The notes beneath the pieces are model-generated. The model ran no database searches. It saw only the letters and a program-made list of their open reading frames with translations, and was not told where the DNA came from. A stretch of DNA of 64,000 bases. Origin: Mycolicibacterium holsaticum DSM 44478 = JCM 12374 (lineage in GTDB: Bacteria > Actinomycetota > Actinomycetes > Mycobacteriales > Mycobacteriaceae). Location: the NCBI RefSeq assembly GCF_019645835.1, contig NZ_CP080998.1, positions 1,240,001-1,304,000 on the forward strand, read 5' to 3'. The position numbers and the translations under genes are program-made. Shown in pieces: positions 17,845-26,622 of the stretch. How positions within the stretch are numbered: the stretch's first letter is position 1; every line of letters starts with the position of its first letter.

Positions 17845-18801
17845 GTGACATCCGCGAAGGCCCCCTATTACGAGAGTCGCTACATCCGCGCCAACCATCC
17901 CGACCTCGCGCAGGCGGTATGGCTGCGCGAAACCCTGCTGCGCTCCACCACGGCAGAACCGGTCGCCGACGTATGGGTGATGGTGTTCGACCCGGACGGG
18001 TCGGCCAACCGTGCGCTCAAAGAGCCGTATCCGATCCACCAGGCCGCCTACGACGACGAGCCGTGGACAGCGCGCATCGGATCCGCCGTTCTCGACGACC
18101 GGTCCGCACACGGCGTCGTCACCGGCGGAGGCCGGTCGGCGCGATGGGACCTGCGGATCACACCCGGGTCCGCCCAGCCGGTCAGGCTGCTCACCGAGCG
18201 GGCATATGCGGCGCGGTTCCCGACGGCCAAGACGACGGTGCGAAATCCGCTGGCGCAGTTCGACGGTCAACTCGAACTCGACGACATGCGCGTCGTTCTG
18301 GACGGCTGGACCGGCAGCGTCAACCACAACTGGGGCACCAGGCACACGCCCGCGTACGCGTACGGGCAGATCTGCGGGTTCGACAACGCACCCGACTCGA
18401 CGCTGGAGATCGTCACCGCACGCGCGGCCGTCGGGCCGCTGCTGACCCCTGCGGTGACGCTGTTCGTGTTCCGCCATGCCGGAGAGGAGTTCGCGGTGCG
18501 TTCGGTGCTGGACAGCCTGCAGAGCCATGGGCGCTACCGGCCGTTCACGTGGACGTTCGGCGGCAGGGTGGGCGAGCGCATGATCGAGGGCGAACTCATC
18601 GCCGAATCGTCCGACGTCATCGGCCTGACCTACACCGACACCGACGGCCGGTCCAAGTACTGCTACAACTCGGCTCTCGCGACGTGTCGTATGCAGGTGG
18701 CGGGCAAGGCATTCGAGCGGGCCGAGTTGCGCGCCGAACGCCGCGCGATGTTCGAAATCCTCACCGACACCCCGCAAGACGGGATCCCGCTGCTCACCTA
18801 G
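17845..18801 (+). CDS. Conserved protein of unknown function
   Basis: 318 residues; I do not recognise the family with confidence. It is rich in beta-type segments and aromatic residues, with [23 protein letters not shown] near the middle and [23 protein letters not shown] near the end. The pattern is loosely like carotenoid-hydratase/lipocalin-type double beta-barrels (CrtC, DUF2804-like), but this is only an impression. No signal peptide or membrane helix. The GTG at 17845 ([13 protein letters not shown]) gives the best N-terminus; the frame extends 5 codons further to a TTG. It is divergent from the cyclase gene. Confidence 0.65.
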   Translation: MTSAKAPYYESRYIRANHPDLAQAVWLRETLLRSTTAEPVADVWVMVFDPDGSANRALKEPYPIHQAAYDDEPWTARIGSAVLDDRSAHGVVTGGGRSARWDLRITPGSAQPVRLLTERAYAARFPTAKTTVRNPLAQFDGQLELDDMRVVLDGWTGSVNHNWGTRHTPAYAYGQICGFDNAPDSTLEIVTARAAVGPLLTPAVTLFVFRHAGEEFAVRSVLDSLQSHGRYRPFTWTFGGRVGERMIEGELIAESSDVIGLTYTDTDGRSKYCYNSALATCRMQVAGKAFERAELRAERRAMFEILTDTPQDGIPLLT

Positions 18802-18829
18802 CCGGTCATGCTGCTCGCGGCAGAAAGGG

Positions 18830-19690
18830 TCACCGGCAGACGAACTGCACGACGACATCGGAGAACGCGTCGTTGTCATCGCCCGCCGCGGTGTGGCCGG
18901 CCTCGGAGAGTTCCACGAACTCCGCGCGCGGCACCTTACGCAGAAAGTCCGAGACGCCTTCGGGGCTGACCACGTCGGAAAGCTTGCCGCGGATGAGCAG
19001 AATGGGAATGGTCAGGTTCATCACGGCGCGGTCGAGTTTCTCCACCCGCACGAACGGATCGTCCATGGGGGCGGTCAAAAACGCCGGATCCCAGTGCCAG
19101 TACCAACGCCCGTCGCGCAGCCGCAGGTTCTTCTTCAGCCCCTCCGGATTGCGCGGCCTGGTGCGGTACGGCAGATATGCCGCCACCGCGTCGGCGGCCT
19201 CGTCCAGCGTCTCGAAGCCGTCCATGCCGCTTGCCATGAAGTCGCGGATGCGGGCGCTGCCGTCCTTTTCGTAATGGGGCACCACATCGACCAGCACGAG
19301 GTTGGTCACCTTCTGCGGGCCCGCGGCGTCGGCGACCAGCATCCCGGTCATCCCGCCCATGCTCGCTCCGATCAGCGCCACCGGTCGGCCGATCTGCTCC
19401 AGCACCGCGAGCGTGTCGGCGCACAGCGCGTCGACCGTGTAGTTCGCGTTGGGCGCCCGGTCGCTGTCGCCGTGGCCGCGGCTGTCCAACGCCACCACGT
19501 GCAGCCCGTGATCGGCCAGCACCTGCCCGGTGTTCTTCCACGAGAAGCGGTTCTGGCCGCCGCCGTGCAGCAACAGGACGGTGGGCCGGTCAGCCGGCGG
19601 CGCGTCGTGGTTCCATTCGTCGGCGACCAGGGTGACGCCATCGCTGCCACCAAACTCCACCGTGCGCGGTTCGCTGCGGCTAGTGCTCAC
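18830..19690 (-). CDS. Alpha/beta-fold hydrolase
   Basis: 286 residues. Oxyanion-hole motif LLHGGGQNRFSW, nucleophile elbow GASMGG, acid in the DVVSPEGVS region and catalytic His in SEAGHTAAGDDND give a complete serine-hydrolase triad. Substrate is unknown; esterase or enol-lactonase-type roles are possible. The GTG at 19690 is chosen because GAGAGG sits 6 nt upstream; the ATG two codons earlier at 19696 directly abuts that site. It is divergent from a TetR gene 98 bp away, which probably regulates it. Confidence 0.82.
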   Translation of the reverse strand: MSTSRSEPRTVEFGGSDGVTLVADEWNHDAPPADRPTVLLLHGGGQNRFSWKNTGQVLADHGLHVVALDSRGHGDSDRAPNANYTVDALCADTLAVLEQIGRPVALIGASMGGMTGMLVADAAGPQKVTNLVLVDVVPHYEKDGSARIRDFMASGMDGFETLDEAADAVAAYLPYRTRPRNPEGLKKNLRLRDGRWYWHWDPAFLTAPMDDPFVRVEKLDRAVMNLTIPILLIRGKLSDVVSPEGVSDFLRKVPRAEFVELSEAGHTAAGDDNDAFSDVVVQFVCR

Positions 19691-19734
19691 GGACATCCTC
19701 TCGGCTGGCTCCGAGCGCACACGTTACCCAGGGC

Positions 19735-19751
19735 CGATTTGCCGCGAATCG
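19735..19751. promoter_or_regulatory. Imperfect palindrome, candidate TetR operator
   Basis: CGATTTGC-C-GCGAATCG is a 17-bp dyad with one mismatch per arm, located between the divergent hydrolase and TetR genes and 25 bp upstream of the TetR -10 box (19776-19781). Position and symmetry fit autoregulation; no binding consensus is known for this regulator. Confidence 0.45.
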
Positions 19752-19788
19752 TGGCCCGCAAAGTGCGCGGCTCCCTAGAATCCGCCGT

Positions 19789-20403
19789 GTGCAGCCCGAC
19801 TCCGGCGACGACGACCGCGGATGCATCCTCGAGGCGGCCTACCACTGCCTGGCCCAGCCGCATCGGGGTGCGGTCCCGGTGGCCGCGATCCTCGCCCGCG
19901 CCGGGGTGTCGACGCGCGCGTTCTACCGCCATTTTCAGTCCAAGGACGAACTGTTTCTGGCGATGCTGCGTCGGGAAACCGACGCGCTGGCCGAACGGCT
20001 GGACCGGATCTCGGCAGAACCCCGCGGCGGGCCGGTCACGCAGCTGCAGGCGTGGATCGACGCCATGTTCGCGGTGATCACCGACACGCGCGCGCGTACG
20101 CACTTCACGGTGATCGACTCCGACGAGGTCCGTGCGGCGAGGGGATACCGCGCGACCCGCGAGAAGGCCCATGCCGACCGGGAACGGTCCCTGGTGGCGA
20201 TCCTGCAGCGGGGCCGCGACGACGGCACGTTCCCGCTGGCTGTTCCCGAGCACGACGCGGTCTCGATCAACGCGATCGTGAGCAGGGTGATGACGCACCA
20301 GTCTTTCCGCGACGTCGAACGCGTCAACGAGTCCAAGGCGTGTGTACTCGACTTTGCGCTGCGTGCGCTGGGTGCTGACCGGGCGGCGCTTGTGAGCCGA
20401 TGA
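19789..20403 (+). CDS. TetR/AcrR family transcriptional regulator
   Basis: 204 residues. The N-terminal helix-turn-helix is AVPVAAILARAGVSTRAFYRHFQSKDELFLAML (about 28-60), followed by an all-helical ligand and dimerisation domain of unknown specificity. GTG start at 19789; TAGAAT at 19776-19781 ends 7 nt before it, so the mRNA is probably leaderless. Most likely controls the divergent alpha/beta hydrolase and itself. Confidence 0.88.
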   Translation: MQPDSGDDDRGCILEAAYHCLAQPHRGAVPVAAILARAGVSTRAFYRHFQSKDELFLAMLRRETDALAERLDRISAEPRGGPVTQLQAWIDAMFAVITDTRARTHFTVIDSDEVRAARGYRATREKAHADRERSLVAILQRGRDDGTFPLAVPEHDAVSINAIVSRVMTHQSFRDVERVNESKACVLDFALRALGADRAALVSR

Positions 20404-20433
20404 CTTTTGCGCGCCCCCCGGGTCTGTACCGGC

Positions 20434-20907
20434 ATGCCGACGATCACACCGTCCCTCTGGTTCGACAACAACCTCGAGGAGGCCGCGCAGTTCTACCTGT
20501 CGGTCTTCCCGAACTCGTCGATCGAAAAGCTCAGCCGCTACACCGAGGCCGGCCCCGGCACGCCCGGTGAGGTGGTGTCGGGCACGTTCGTGCTCGACGG
20601 CAACCGGTTCGTCGCCATCAACGGGGGGCCGGCATTCGCCTTCACCGAGGCGGTGTCCTTCCTTGTCAGGTGTAAAGATCAGCCAGAGGTCGACTACTAC
20701 TGGGACCGGCTGAGCGACGGCGGGGTGGAATCGCATTGCGGCTGGCTGAAGGACCGATTCGGGCTCAGCTGGCAAATCGTCCCCGACCGCCTCTACGAAC
20801 TGCTCGACGACCCCGACCCGGCCCGCGCCGCCGCGGCGACCACCGCCATGCTCGGCATGCGCAAGATCATCATCGCCGAGGTGGAGGACGCAGTGCGCGG
20901 CAGCTGA
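20434..20907 (+). CDS. VOC family protein, PhnB/3-demethylubiquinone-methyltransferase-like
   Basis: 157 residues of the PhnB-type glyoxalase fold (Pfam 3-dmu-9_3-mt; the name is historical and no methyltransferase activity is implied). The opening ITPSLWFDNNLEEAAQFYLSVFPNSSI is diagnostic, as are SHCGWLKDRFGLSWQIVP and the AAAATTAMLGMRKI end. A Cys replaces part of the usual metal site region. Function is unknown; some relatives bind small aromatic ligands. ATG 20434 is preferred over an upstream GTG/ATG because the family begins at MPTITPSLWF. Confidence 0.85.
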   Translation: MPTITPSLWFDNNLEEAAQFYLSVFPNSSIEKLSRYTEAGPGTPGEVVSGTFVLDGNRFVAINGGPAFAFTEAVSFLVRCKDQPEVDYYWDRLSDGGVESHCGWLKDRFGLSWQIVPDRLYELLDDPDPARAAAATTAMLGMRKIIIAEVEDAVRGS

Positions 20908-21054
20908 CGCCATGTGACAGCGATCCCATTTGGGTTTGTGAGTTGTTCGCCCGCAAATTGCTGATATACGGTTCCCGGGCGTCCGCCCCTGTGTACCCTT
21001 GCGCCACAGCCATCACGGGCGCGTGTTGTTGGTGTCAGGGAAGGTCGGCGGGCT
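20908..21054 (+). promoter_or_regulatory. Leader region of the mce operon
   Basis: The 147 bp before the short upstream frame should hold the mce operon promoter. TACCCT at 20994-20999 fits a TANNNT -10 box, and an AT-richer patch, AAATTGCTGATATAC, lies at about 20955-20969. No repressor site that I recognise (KstR, KstR2 or Mce1R type) is present. Confidence 0.35.
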
Positions 21055-21107
21055 ATGGCAGTGCAGATGGCAGTGCAGAGTACGCCTGGGTTGGGAGCCG
21101 ACTGATG
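21055..21107 (+). CDS. 16-codon upstream ORF ending on the yrbEA start
   Basis: An ATG at 21055 opens 16 codons, MAVQMAVQSTPGLGAD, ending in TGA at 21103-21105, which overlaps the yrbEA ATG (TGATG). AGGGAAGG lies about 10 nt upstream at 21037-21044. The first 24 nt are a tandem copy of ATGGCAGTGCAG. It may be a leader peptide that couples translation to yrbEA, or chance; no amino-acid bias suggesting attenuation is seen. Confidence 0.35.
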
Positions 21108-21872
21108 GTCGCTGTCAACGCATTTGCCAAGCCGGTGCGCGCCTTCGGTGGTTTCTATTCGATGGCGCTCGACACCTTCGTGTGGATGTTCCGGCCGCCC
21201 TTCGCTTGGCGTGAGTTCATCTCACAGGCGTGGTTCGTCGCGCGGGTGTCGATTCTGCCGACGCTGATGCTGACCGTCCCGTACACGGTGTTGCTGACCT
21301 TCACGTTCAACATCCTGTTGGTCGAGTTCGGCGCCGCGGACTTCTCGGGCACCGGTGCCGCGCTCGGGACGGTGCGCCAGATCGGACCGATCGTGACAGT
21401 GCTGGTGGTGGCGGGCGCAGGCGCCACCGCCATGTGCGCTGATCTCGGCGCGCGCACCATCCGCGAAGAACTCGATGCGTTGCGGGTGATGGGCGTGAAT
21501 CCCATTCAGGCGCTGGTCGTTCCGCGTGTGCTGGCAGCTACCTTGGTGTCGCTCGCGCTGTCTGCGACGGTGATTCTCGTCGGGCTGGCCGGCGCATACT
21601 TCTTCACCGTCTACATCCAGAACGTCTCGCCGGGTGCGTTTGCTGCTGGTCTCACGTTGCTCATCGGGACCACCGATGTCATCATCGCGTTGCTCAAGGC
21701 CGCGTTGTTCGGGTTGTCCGCCGGCATGATCGCTTGCTACAAGGGCATTTCCGTAGGCGGCGGCCCAGCGGGTGTCGGCAACGCGGTGAACGAGACCGTG
21801 GTCTTCACCTTCATGGCGCTGTTCGCGATCAACATCGTCGCGACGGCCGTCGCGGTGAAGGTGACGATGTGA
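21105..21872 (+). CDS. yrbEA: YrbEA, Mce-transporter permease (MlaE family)
   Basis: 255-residue integral membrane permease, one half of the inner-membrane channel of an Mce ABC-type lipid importer; works with YrbEB, the MceA-F complex and the MceG (Mkl) ATPase encoded elsewhere. Several membrane helices are visible between about residues 40 and 250. The conserved cytoplasmic coupling motif ADLGARTIREELDALRVMGVNP is present, as is GGGPAGVGNAVNETVV near the end. ATG 21105 is chosen over the longer frame, since it overlaps the stop of the short upstream ORF and gives the normal family length. First gene of a run of at least twelve on the plus strand. Confidence 0.92.
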   Translation: MVAVNAFAKPVRAFGGFYSMALDTFVWMFRPPFAWREFISQAWFVARVSILPTLMLTVPYTVLLTFTFNILLVEFGAADFSGTGAALGTVRQIGPIVTVLVVAGAGATAMCADLGARTIREELDALRVMGVNPIQALVVPRVLAATLVSLALSATVILVGLAGAYFFTVYIQNVSPGAFAAGLTLLIGTTDVIIALLKAALFGLSAGMIACYKGISVGGGPAGVGNAVNETVVFTFMALFAINIVATAVAVKVTM

Positions 21873-22723
21873 CTGTTTCGAGGCCGCATTCCCAGTTCCC
21901 CTGGCTGAAAAGCCGGTTCCGCAGCCTGGCTGACCCATGGAACCGCGTCGGAATGCAGACCAAGTTCTTCGGCCGCACCCTGAGTTCCATCCGCTACACC
22001 GTCCTGCATTACCAGGTCGAGTTGATTCGGATCATCGCTCAAATGGGGCTTGGCGCCGGGGCGCTCATCATCATCGGCGGCACGGTAGCGATCGTCGGCT
22101 TCCTGACCGTGACGACCGGCGCGTTGGTGGCGGTGCAGGGCTACACCGACTTTTCGGAGATCGGTGTCGAGGCATTGACCGGTTTCGCGTCGGCGTTCTT
22201 CAACGTGCGCCTGATCGCGCCGGCCACCACGGCGGTGGCCCTGTCTGCGACGATCGGTGCGGGAGCCACCGCACAACTCGGCGCCATGCGGATCAACGAG
22301 GAGATCGACGCACTCGAGGTGATGGGCATCCGCAGCGTCGCCTATCTCGCCTCCACCCGGGTGGTGGCCGGGTTCCTCGTGGTGATCCCGCTGTACTGCG
22401 TCGGTGTGATCGCCGCGTTCTGGGCGGCACGGTTCGGCACGACGGTGCTTTACGGTCAGTCGACCGGCGTGTACGACCATTACTTCAGAACGTTTCTCAA
22501 CCCCACCGACCTGATGTGGTCGTTCGGTCAGACCATCGCGCTGTCGGTGATGATCATGCTCGTGCACACCTACTACGGCTACACGGCACGAGGGGGGCCG
22601 GCGGGGGTCGGTGAGGCCGTCGGGCGTGCGGTGCGCACCTCGCTGATCGTCTCGGCCTTCGTGCTGGTGATGCTGTCGCTTGCGGTCTACGGTCAATCCG
22701 GCAACTTCAACCTGGCCGGCTGA
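21869..22723 (+). CDS. yrbEB: YrbEB, Mce-transporter permease (MlaE family)
   Basis: 284-residue partner permease. It carries the MlaE features GATAQLGAMRINEEIDALEVMGI and GYTARGGPAGVGEAVGRAV and five or so membrane helices from residue 50 on. The GTG start at 21869 overlaps the yrbEA stop (ATGTGA), which is the usual coupled arrangement. The N-terminal 45 residues are cytoplasmic and basic. Forms a heterodimer with YrbEA in the cell membrane. Confidence 0.92.
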   Translation: MTVSRPHSQFPWLKSRFRSLADPWNRVGMQTKFFGRTLSSIRYTVLHYQVELIRIIAQMGLGAGALIIIGGTVAIVGFLTVTTGALVAVQGYTDFSEIGVEALTGFASAFFNVRLIAPATTAVALSATIGAGATAQLGAMRINEEIDALEVMGIRSVAYLASTRVVAGFLVVIPLYCVGVIAAFWAARFGTTVLYGQSTGVYDHYFRTFLNPTDLMWSFGQTIALSVMIMLVHTYYGYTARGGPAGVGEAVGRAVRTSLIVSAFVLVMLSLAVYGQSGNFNLAG

Positions 22724-22725
22724 TC

Positions 22726-24186
22726 ATGGACGTAGAAGACGAAGGCCTGCACCCCGCGTGGTGGACGTTGATCCTCGTGGTCGTCATCGCGGTCGCCATC
22801 TGGCTGACCTATGCCCTTTTCGTCGGCTCCTTCAGGTCCACCGAGACGGTCACCTTGACATCCGAGCGCGCGGGTCTGGTGATGGAGACCAACGCCAAGG
22901 TGAAGCTGCGCGGCGTGCAGGTGGGGCGGGTCTCCGCGATCCAGGGTGGCAGCGCGCCGGTGGCGTTGAAACTCGAGATCGACAAGGACAAGATCGACTA
23001 CATACCTTCGAACGTCGAGGCGCAGATCCGGGCGACCACGGTGTTCGGCGCCAAGTTCGTCGATCTGATCTATCCAAGCGAGCCCAGCTCACAGCGACTG
23101 GCGGCCGGTCAGGTGATTGAGTCGCGCAATGTCACCGTCGAAGCGAACACGGTGTTCCAGAACGTCGTCGACGTGCTCGAGAATATCGACCCGGCCAAGC
23201 TCAACAGCACGTTGTACGCGCTTGCCCAAGGTGTCCGAGGTCAGGGTGAACTGATCGGTCAGGCCACCACCGACGCGAATCAGGTTCTGCTGGAACTCAA
23301 TCCGCGCCACGAAACGGTGACTGAAGACCTGCGCGCACTCAGGGACTTCAACGACACGTACAGCGTTGCCGCACAGGACATCCTGAGCACCCTGGACGCG
23401 CTCAGCACCACAAGCACCACGATCACCAGCCACGCCGGCCAACTGGACGCGTTGCTGCTGGCCACCATCGGATTTTCCAACAGCGGAATCAACCTGCTCG
23501 CACCGAACCAGGCCAACCTCGTCAAGGGCATCAACGTGCTCGAGCCGACGACGAACCTGCTCCACAAGTACAGCCCGGAGTACACCTGCCTGCTGACCGG
23601 CGCGAAGACGCTGCTGGACACCGGCGGGTACGACGCGCCGGGCGGCAACGGCAGGACGCTGGTGCTGGACGTGGCCTTGGGGATCGGCGACGACGCGTAT
23701 CGGTACCCCAACAACCTGCCGATCGTCGGCGCCAAGGGCGGCCCGGGAGGCAAACCCAGTTGCGGCTCACTACCGGACGTCGCGCAGAACTGGCCGGTGC
23801 GCAACCTCGTCACGAACACCGGATTCGGCACTGGGCTCGACTGGCGGCCCAATCCTGGCATCGGCTTCCCCGGGTACGCCAACTACCTGCCGACAACCCG
23901 TGCTGTGCCCGAGCCGCCGAGCGTCCGGAACCTCTTCGGCGGGCCTGCGATAGGCCCGATCCCGTACCCGGGAGCTCCGGCCTACGGTGCGGACCTGTAC
24001 GCAGACGACGGCACACCGCTGTGGCCGGGCCTGCCGGCCGCACCGCCGCCGATGGCGCCGCGGGATCCCGGCCCCACACCGGGTTCGGAGCCGTTCATCG
24101 TTCATTCGCCGGCCCAGATGCAGCCCACACCGCTACGACCGACACCCCTGCCGACCCCGGCGCGGCCGGGCCCGCCGTTCCCATGA
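22726..24186 (+). CDS. mceA: MceA, lipid-binding Mce protein
   Basis: 486 residues, an Mce-family subunit that with MceB-F builds a periplasm-spanning tunnel for lipids. One N-terminal membrane anchor (about residues 11-33, WWTLILVVVIAVAIWLTYAL), an MlaD/Mce domain (about 40-120, with ERAGLVMETNAKVKLRGVQVGRV), a long helical domain (about 130-280), and a Pro-rich tail (about 385-486). The match to M. tuberculosis Mce4A and other actinobacterial MceA proteins is evident, but I cannot assign it to a numbered mce operon. It starts 2 bp after the yrbEB stop. Confidence 0.9.
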   Translation: MDVEDEGLHPAWWTLILVVVIAVAIWLTYALFVGSFRSTETVTLTSERAGLVMETNAKVKLRGVQVGRVSAIQGGSAPVALKLEIDKDKIDYIPSNVEAQIRATTVFGAKFVDLIYPSEPSSQRLAAGQVIESRNVTVEANTVFQNVVDVLENIDPAKLNSTLYALAQGVRGQGELIGQATTDANQVLLELNPRHETVTEDLRALRDFNDTYSVAAQDILSTLDALSTTSTTITSHAGQLDALLLATIGFSNSGINLLAPNQANLVKGINVLEPTTNLLHKYSPEYTCLLTGAKTLLDTGGYDAPGGNGRTLVLDVALGIGDDAYRYPNNLPIVGAKGGPGGKPSCGSLPDVAQNWPVRNLVTNTGFGTGLDWRPNPGIGFPGYANYLPTTRAVPEPPSVRNLFGGPAIGPIPYPGAPAYGADLYADDGTPLWPGLPAAPPPMAPRDPGPTPGSEPFIVHSPAQMQPTPLRPTPLPTPARPGPPFP

Positions 24187-24245
24187 TCGCCAAACGACCG
24201 CCAACCGCGAACGCCAGGAAAGGAGACCAGCCGTGCCGGGCATGA
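24183..24245 (+). CDS. 20-codon ORF bridging mceA and mceB
   Basis: The ATG at 24183 overlaps the mceA stop (ATGA). The frame runs MIAKRPPTANARKGDQPCRA and ends in a TGA that overlaps an internal ATG of mceB. It contains the ribosome site of mceB. This may be a coupling frame that keeps ribosomes moving between the two genes rather than a peptide with its own role; chance is also possible at this length. Confidence 0.25.
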   Translation: MIAKRPPTANARKGDQPCRA

Positions 24246-25273
24246 CAGCCAAGATCCGCCACGACGCGGTGCGTCTCGCCGTGTTCTTGGCGGTGTGCCT
24301 GCTCGGGGTGTTCGGACTGTTCGCGGTCTTCGGTGAGCTGCGCTTCGGGGAAGCCACCAACAGCTACGTTGCCGAGTTCACCAATGTCACCGGGCTGGAG
24401 AACGGCGACTTCGTTCGCATCGCCGGGGTCGAGGTCGGCAAGGTCAAAAAGGTTGCGATCCAACCCGATACCACGGCGCGGGTCGAGTTCACCGCAGATG
24501 AATCCGTGGTGCTGACCGACGGCAGCAGGACCGTCATCCGATATGACGACCTCATCGGCGGCCGCTACCTGGCGATCGAAGAGGGTGCGGGCGGTGTCGA
24601 GAAGCTTGAGCCCGGCGGCACGATTCCTTTGGCGCGCACGTCACCTGCGCTGGACCTCGACGCACTGATCGGCGGGTTCCGGCCGCTGTTCCGGGCGCTG
24701 GATCCAGACCAGGTCAACGCGTTGTCGAGCCAGCTGATCTCGGCCCTACAGGGGCAGGGCGCGACGATCAACTCGTTTTTGGCCCAGACCGCGACCCTGA
24801 CGAGCACGCTGGCGGACCGTGACCGGCTGATCGGGGACGTCATCATCAACCTCGACGTCGTGCTGGGATCACTCGGTGACCAAAACGACCAGTTCGCCAA
24901 GGCCGTCGACGCGCTCTCCGAACTGGTGGCGACGCTGGCGGAGCGCAGAGCGGACATCAGCAACGGGTTGGCGTACACCAACGCCGCGGCCGGAAGCGTC
25001 GCGGACCTCTTGTCGCAGGCCCGTCCGCCGTTCACCAAGACGATCCAGGAGACAGACCGCGCTGCGGGGATCGTGGTGGCCGACCATGAGTACTTCGACA
25101 ACCTGCTGAACACACTGCCGGACGCCCATCAAGCGCTCGCGCGGCAAGGTCTTTACGGCGACTTCTTCAACTTCTACCTTTGCGACATCGTGCTCAAACT
25201 CAACGGCAAGGGCGGCCAACCGGTGTATGTGAAAGTTGCCGGCCAGTCCACCGGGAGGTGCGCGCCGAGGTGA
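24233..25273 (+). CDS. mceB: MceB, lipid-binding Mce protein
   Basis: 346 residues. N-terminal anchor (about 16-38, LAVFLAVCLLGVFGLFAVF), Mce domain (about 45-125, with FTNVTGLENGDFVRIAGVEVGKVKKV), then a helical stalk region to about 330 and a short C-terminal end with a Cys pair (LCDIV ... GRCAPR). The GTG at 24233 is preferred because AGGAG at 24221-24225 is spaced 7 nt before it; an ATG three codons later at 24242 is the alternative. Its stop overlaps the GTG of mceC. Confidence 0.9.
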   Translation: MPGMTAKIRHDAVRLAVFLAVCLLGVFGLFAVFGELRFGEATNSYVAEFTNVTGLENGDFVRIAGVEVGKVKKVAIQPDTTARVEFTADESVVLTDGSRTVIRYDDLIGGRYLAIEEGAGGVEKLEPGGTIPLARTSPALDLDALIGGFRPLFRALDPDQVNALSSQLISALQGQGATINSFLAQTATLTSTLADRDRLIGDVIINLDVVLGSLGDQNDQFAKAVDALSELVATLAERRADISNGLAYTNAAAGSVADLLSQARPPFTKTIQETDRAAGIVVADHEYFDNLLNTLPDAHQALARQGLYGDFFNFYLCDIVLKLNGKGGQPVYVKVAGQSTGRCAPR

Positions 25274-26622
25274 AGTCCTTCTCGGAACGGAACCAGACCG
25301 TCATCGGTGCCATCGGGCTGGCATTGACGATTGGCATTGTGCTCGGGGCGTTGAACTACGATCGGCTGCCCTTCCTGCAGGGCAAGGAGTACTCGGCCTA
25401 TTTTGCCGAAGTGGGTGGACTGAAAGCCGGTGAGGCAGTTCAGGTCTCGGGGTTCGAGGTCGGTCAGGTCAAGTCCATCGACTTGGACCTGCCGCGGGCT
25501 CTGGTGACGTTCACCGTCGACAGGGACATCCGGTTGGGGGACCGCACCGAGGCGGCGATCAAGACCAAGGGTCTGCTCGGTACGAGGATCCTGGAAGTCA
25601 CCTCCCACGGCGACGGTCAACAGGAGGGCACGATTCCCCTCGATCGCACGACGTCGCCGTATCAACTTCCGGATGCGCTGGGCGAGTTGGCTACGGCGAT
25701 CAGCGGCTTGAACACCGACCAGTTGTCGGATTCGCTGAGGGTGTTGGCCGATACGTTCTCGGACACTCCGCCGGAGCTGCGGATCGCGGTCGAGGGGGTG
25801 GCGCGGTTCTCCGAGACGCTGAATGAACGTGATGCGCAGCTGCGCGGTCTGCTGGGCAACGCCGACAAGGCCACCACGGTGCTGGCCGAGCGCAGCAACC
25901 AGATCGTGAGTCTGGTCGCCAACACCAACGCGCTGCTGGCCGAGCTGGAAAACCAAAGCGCCGCACTCGATGAGGTCTCCGGCAACATCTCGGCGCTCAG
26001 CGGGCAGTTGCAGGGTTTCATCGCCGAGAACCGCGAAACCCTCCGTCCGGCCCTGGACAAGCTCAACGGCGTGCTGACGATCATCGACAACCGCAAGGAA
26101 CGCCTGCAGAAGTCGCTGGGTCTGCTGGCCGATTACGTGATGTCGCTGGGCGAATCGGTTTCGGGCGGCCCGTTCTTCAAGAACTACGTCGCCAACCTGC
26201 TGCCGGGTCAGTTCCTGCAGCCGTTCATCGACGCGGCGTTCTCCGACCTCGGCCTGGATCCCAACGTGAAGCTGCCGTCGGAGCTCAGCGACCCGCAGGT
26301 CGGCCAGCCAGGGACACCTGCCCTGCCGGTGCCGTTCCCGCGGACCGGTCAGGGCGGCGACCCGCGCCTGACCATTCCCGACGCCATCACCGGCAAGCCC
26401 GGCGACCAGCCGTGCGGGTTGCCCGGCTTGCCGTTGCCCGGCCCCGGCTGCTATCCGTTCCGTGAGCCGCCGCCGGCGCCGCCGCCCGGAGGGCCTCCGC
26501 CGGGTGCGCCCGCCGCGGCGCCGCCGGGGCTGCAGTCGACCCCGGACCCGACACCGTCTCCGGTCGCGGTGCCCGCTCCCGGTGGGGTGGCCCACCTTGC
26601 CCCCGCGGAGGCCGGACGATGA
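25270..26622 (+). CDS. mceC: MceC, lipid-binding Mce protein
   Basis: 450 residues. N-terminal anchor (about 12-30, VIGAIGLALTIGIVLGAL), Mce domain (about 38-115, with EVGGLKAGEAVQVSGFEVGQVKSI), helical domain (about 130-330), and a long Pro/Gly/Ala-rich tail from about 370 typical of MceC. GTG start overlaps the mceB stop; the end overlaps the mceD start. Note that the frame is open upstream inside mceB, but the homologous N-terminus begins at KSFSERNQ. Confidence 0.9.
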   Translation: MKSFSERNQTVIGAIGLALTIGIVLGALNYDRLPFLQGKEYSAYFAEVGGLKAGEAVQVSGFEVGQVKSIDLDLPRALVTFTVDRDIRLGDRTEAAIKTKGLLGTRILEVTSHGDGQQEGTIPLDRTTSPYQLPDALGELATAISGLNTDQLSDSLRVLADTFSDTPPELRIAVEGVARFSETLNERDAQLRGLLGNADKATTVLAERSNQIVSLVANTNALLAELENQSAALDEVSGNISALSGQLQGFIAENRETLRPALDKLNGVLTIIDNRKERLQKSLGLLADYVMSLGESVSGGPFFKNYVANLLPGQFLQPFIDAAFSDLGLDPNVKLPSELSDPQVGQPGTPALPVPFPRTGQGGDPRLTIPDAITGKPGDQPCGLPGLPLPGPGCYPFREPPPAPPPGGPPPGAPAAAPPGLQSTPDPTPSPVAVPAPGGVAHLAPAEAGR

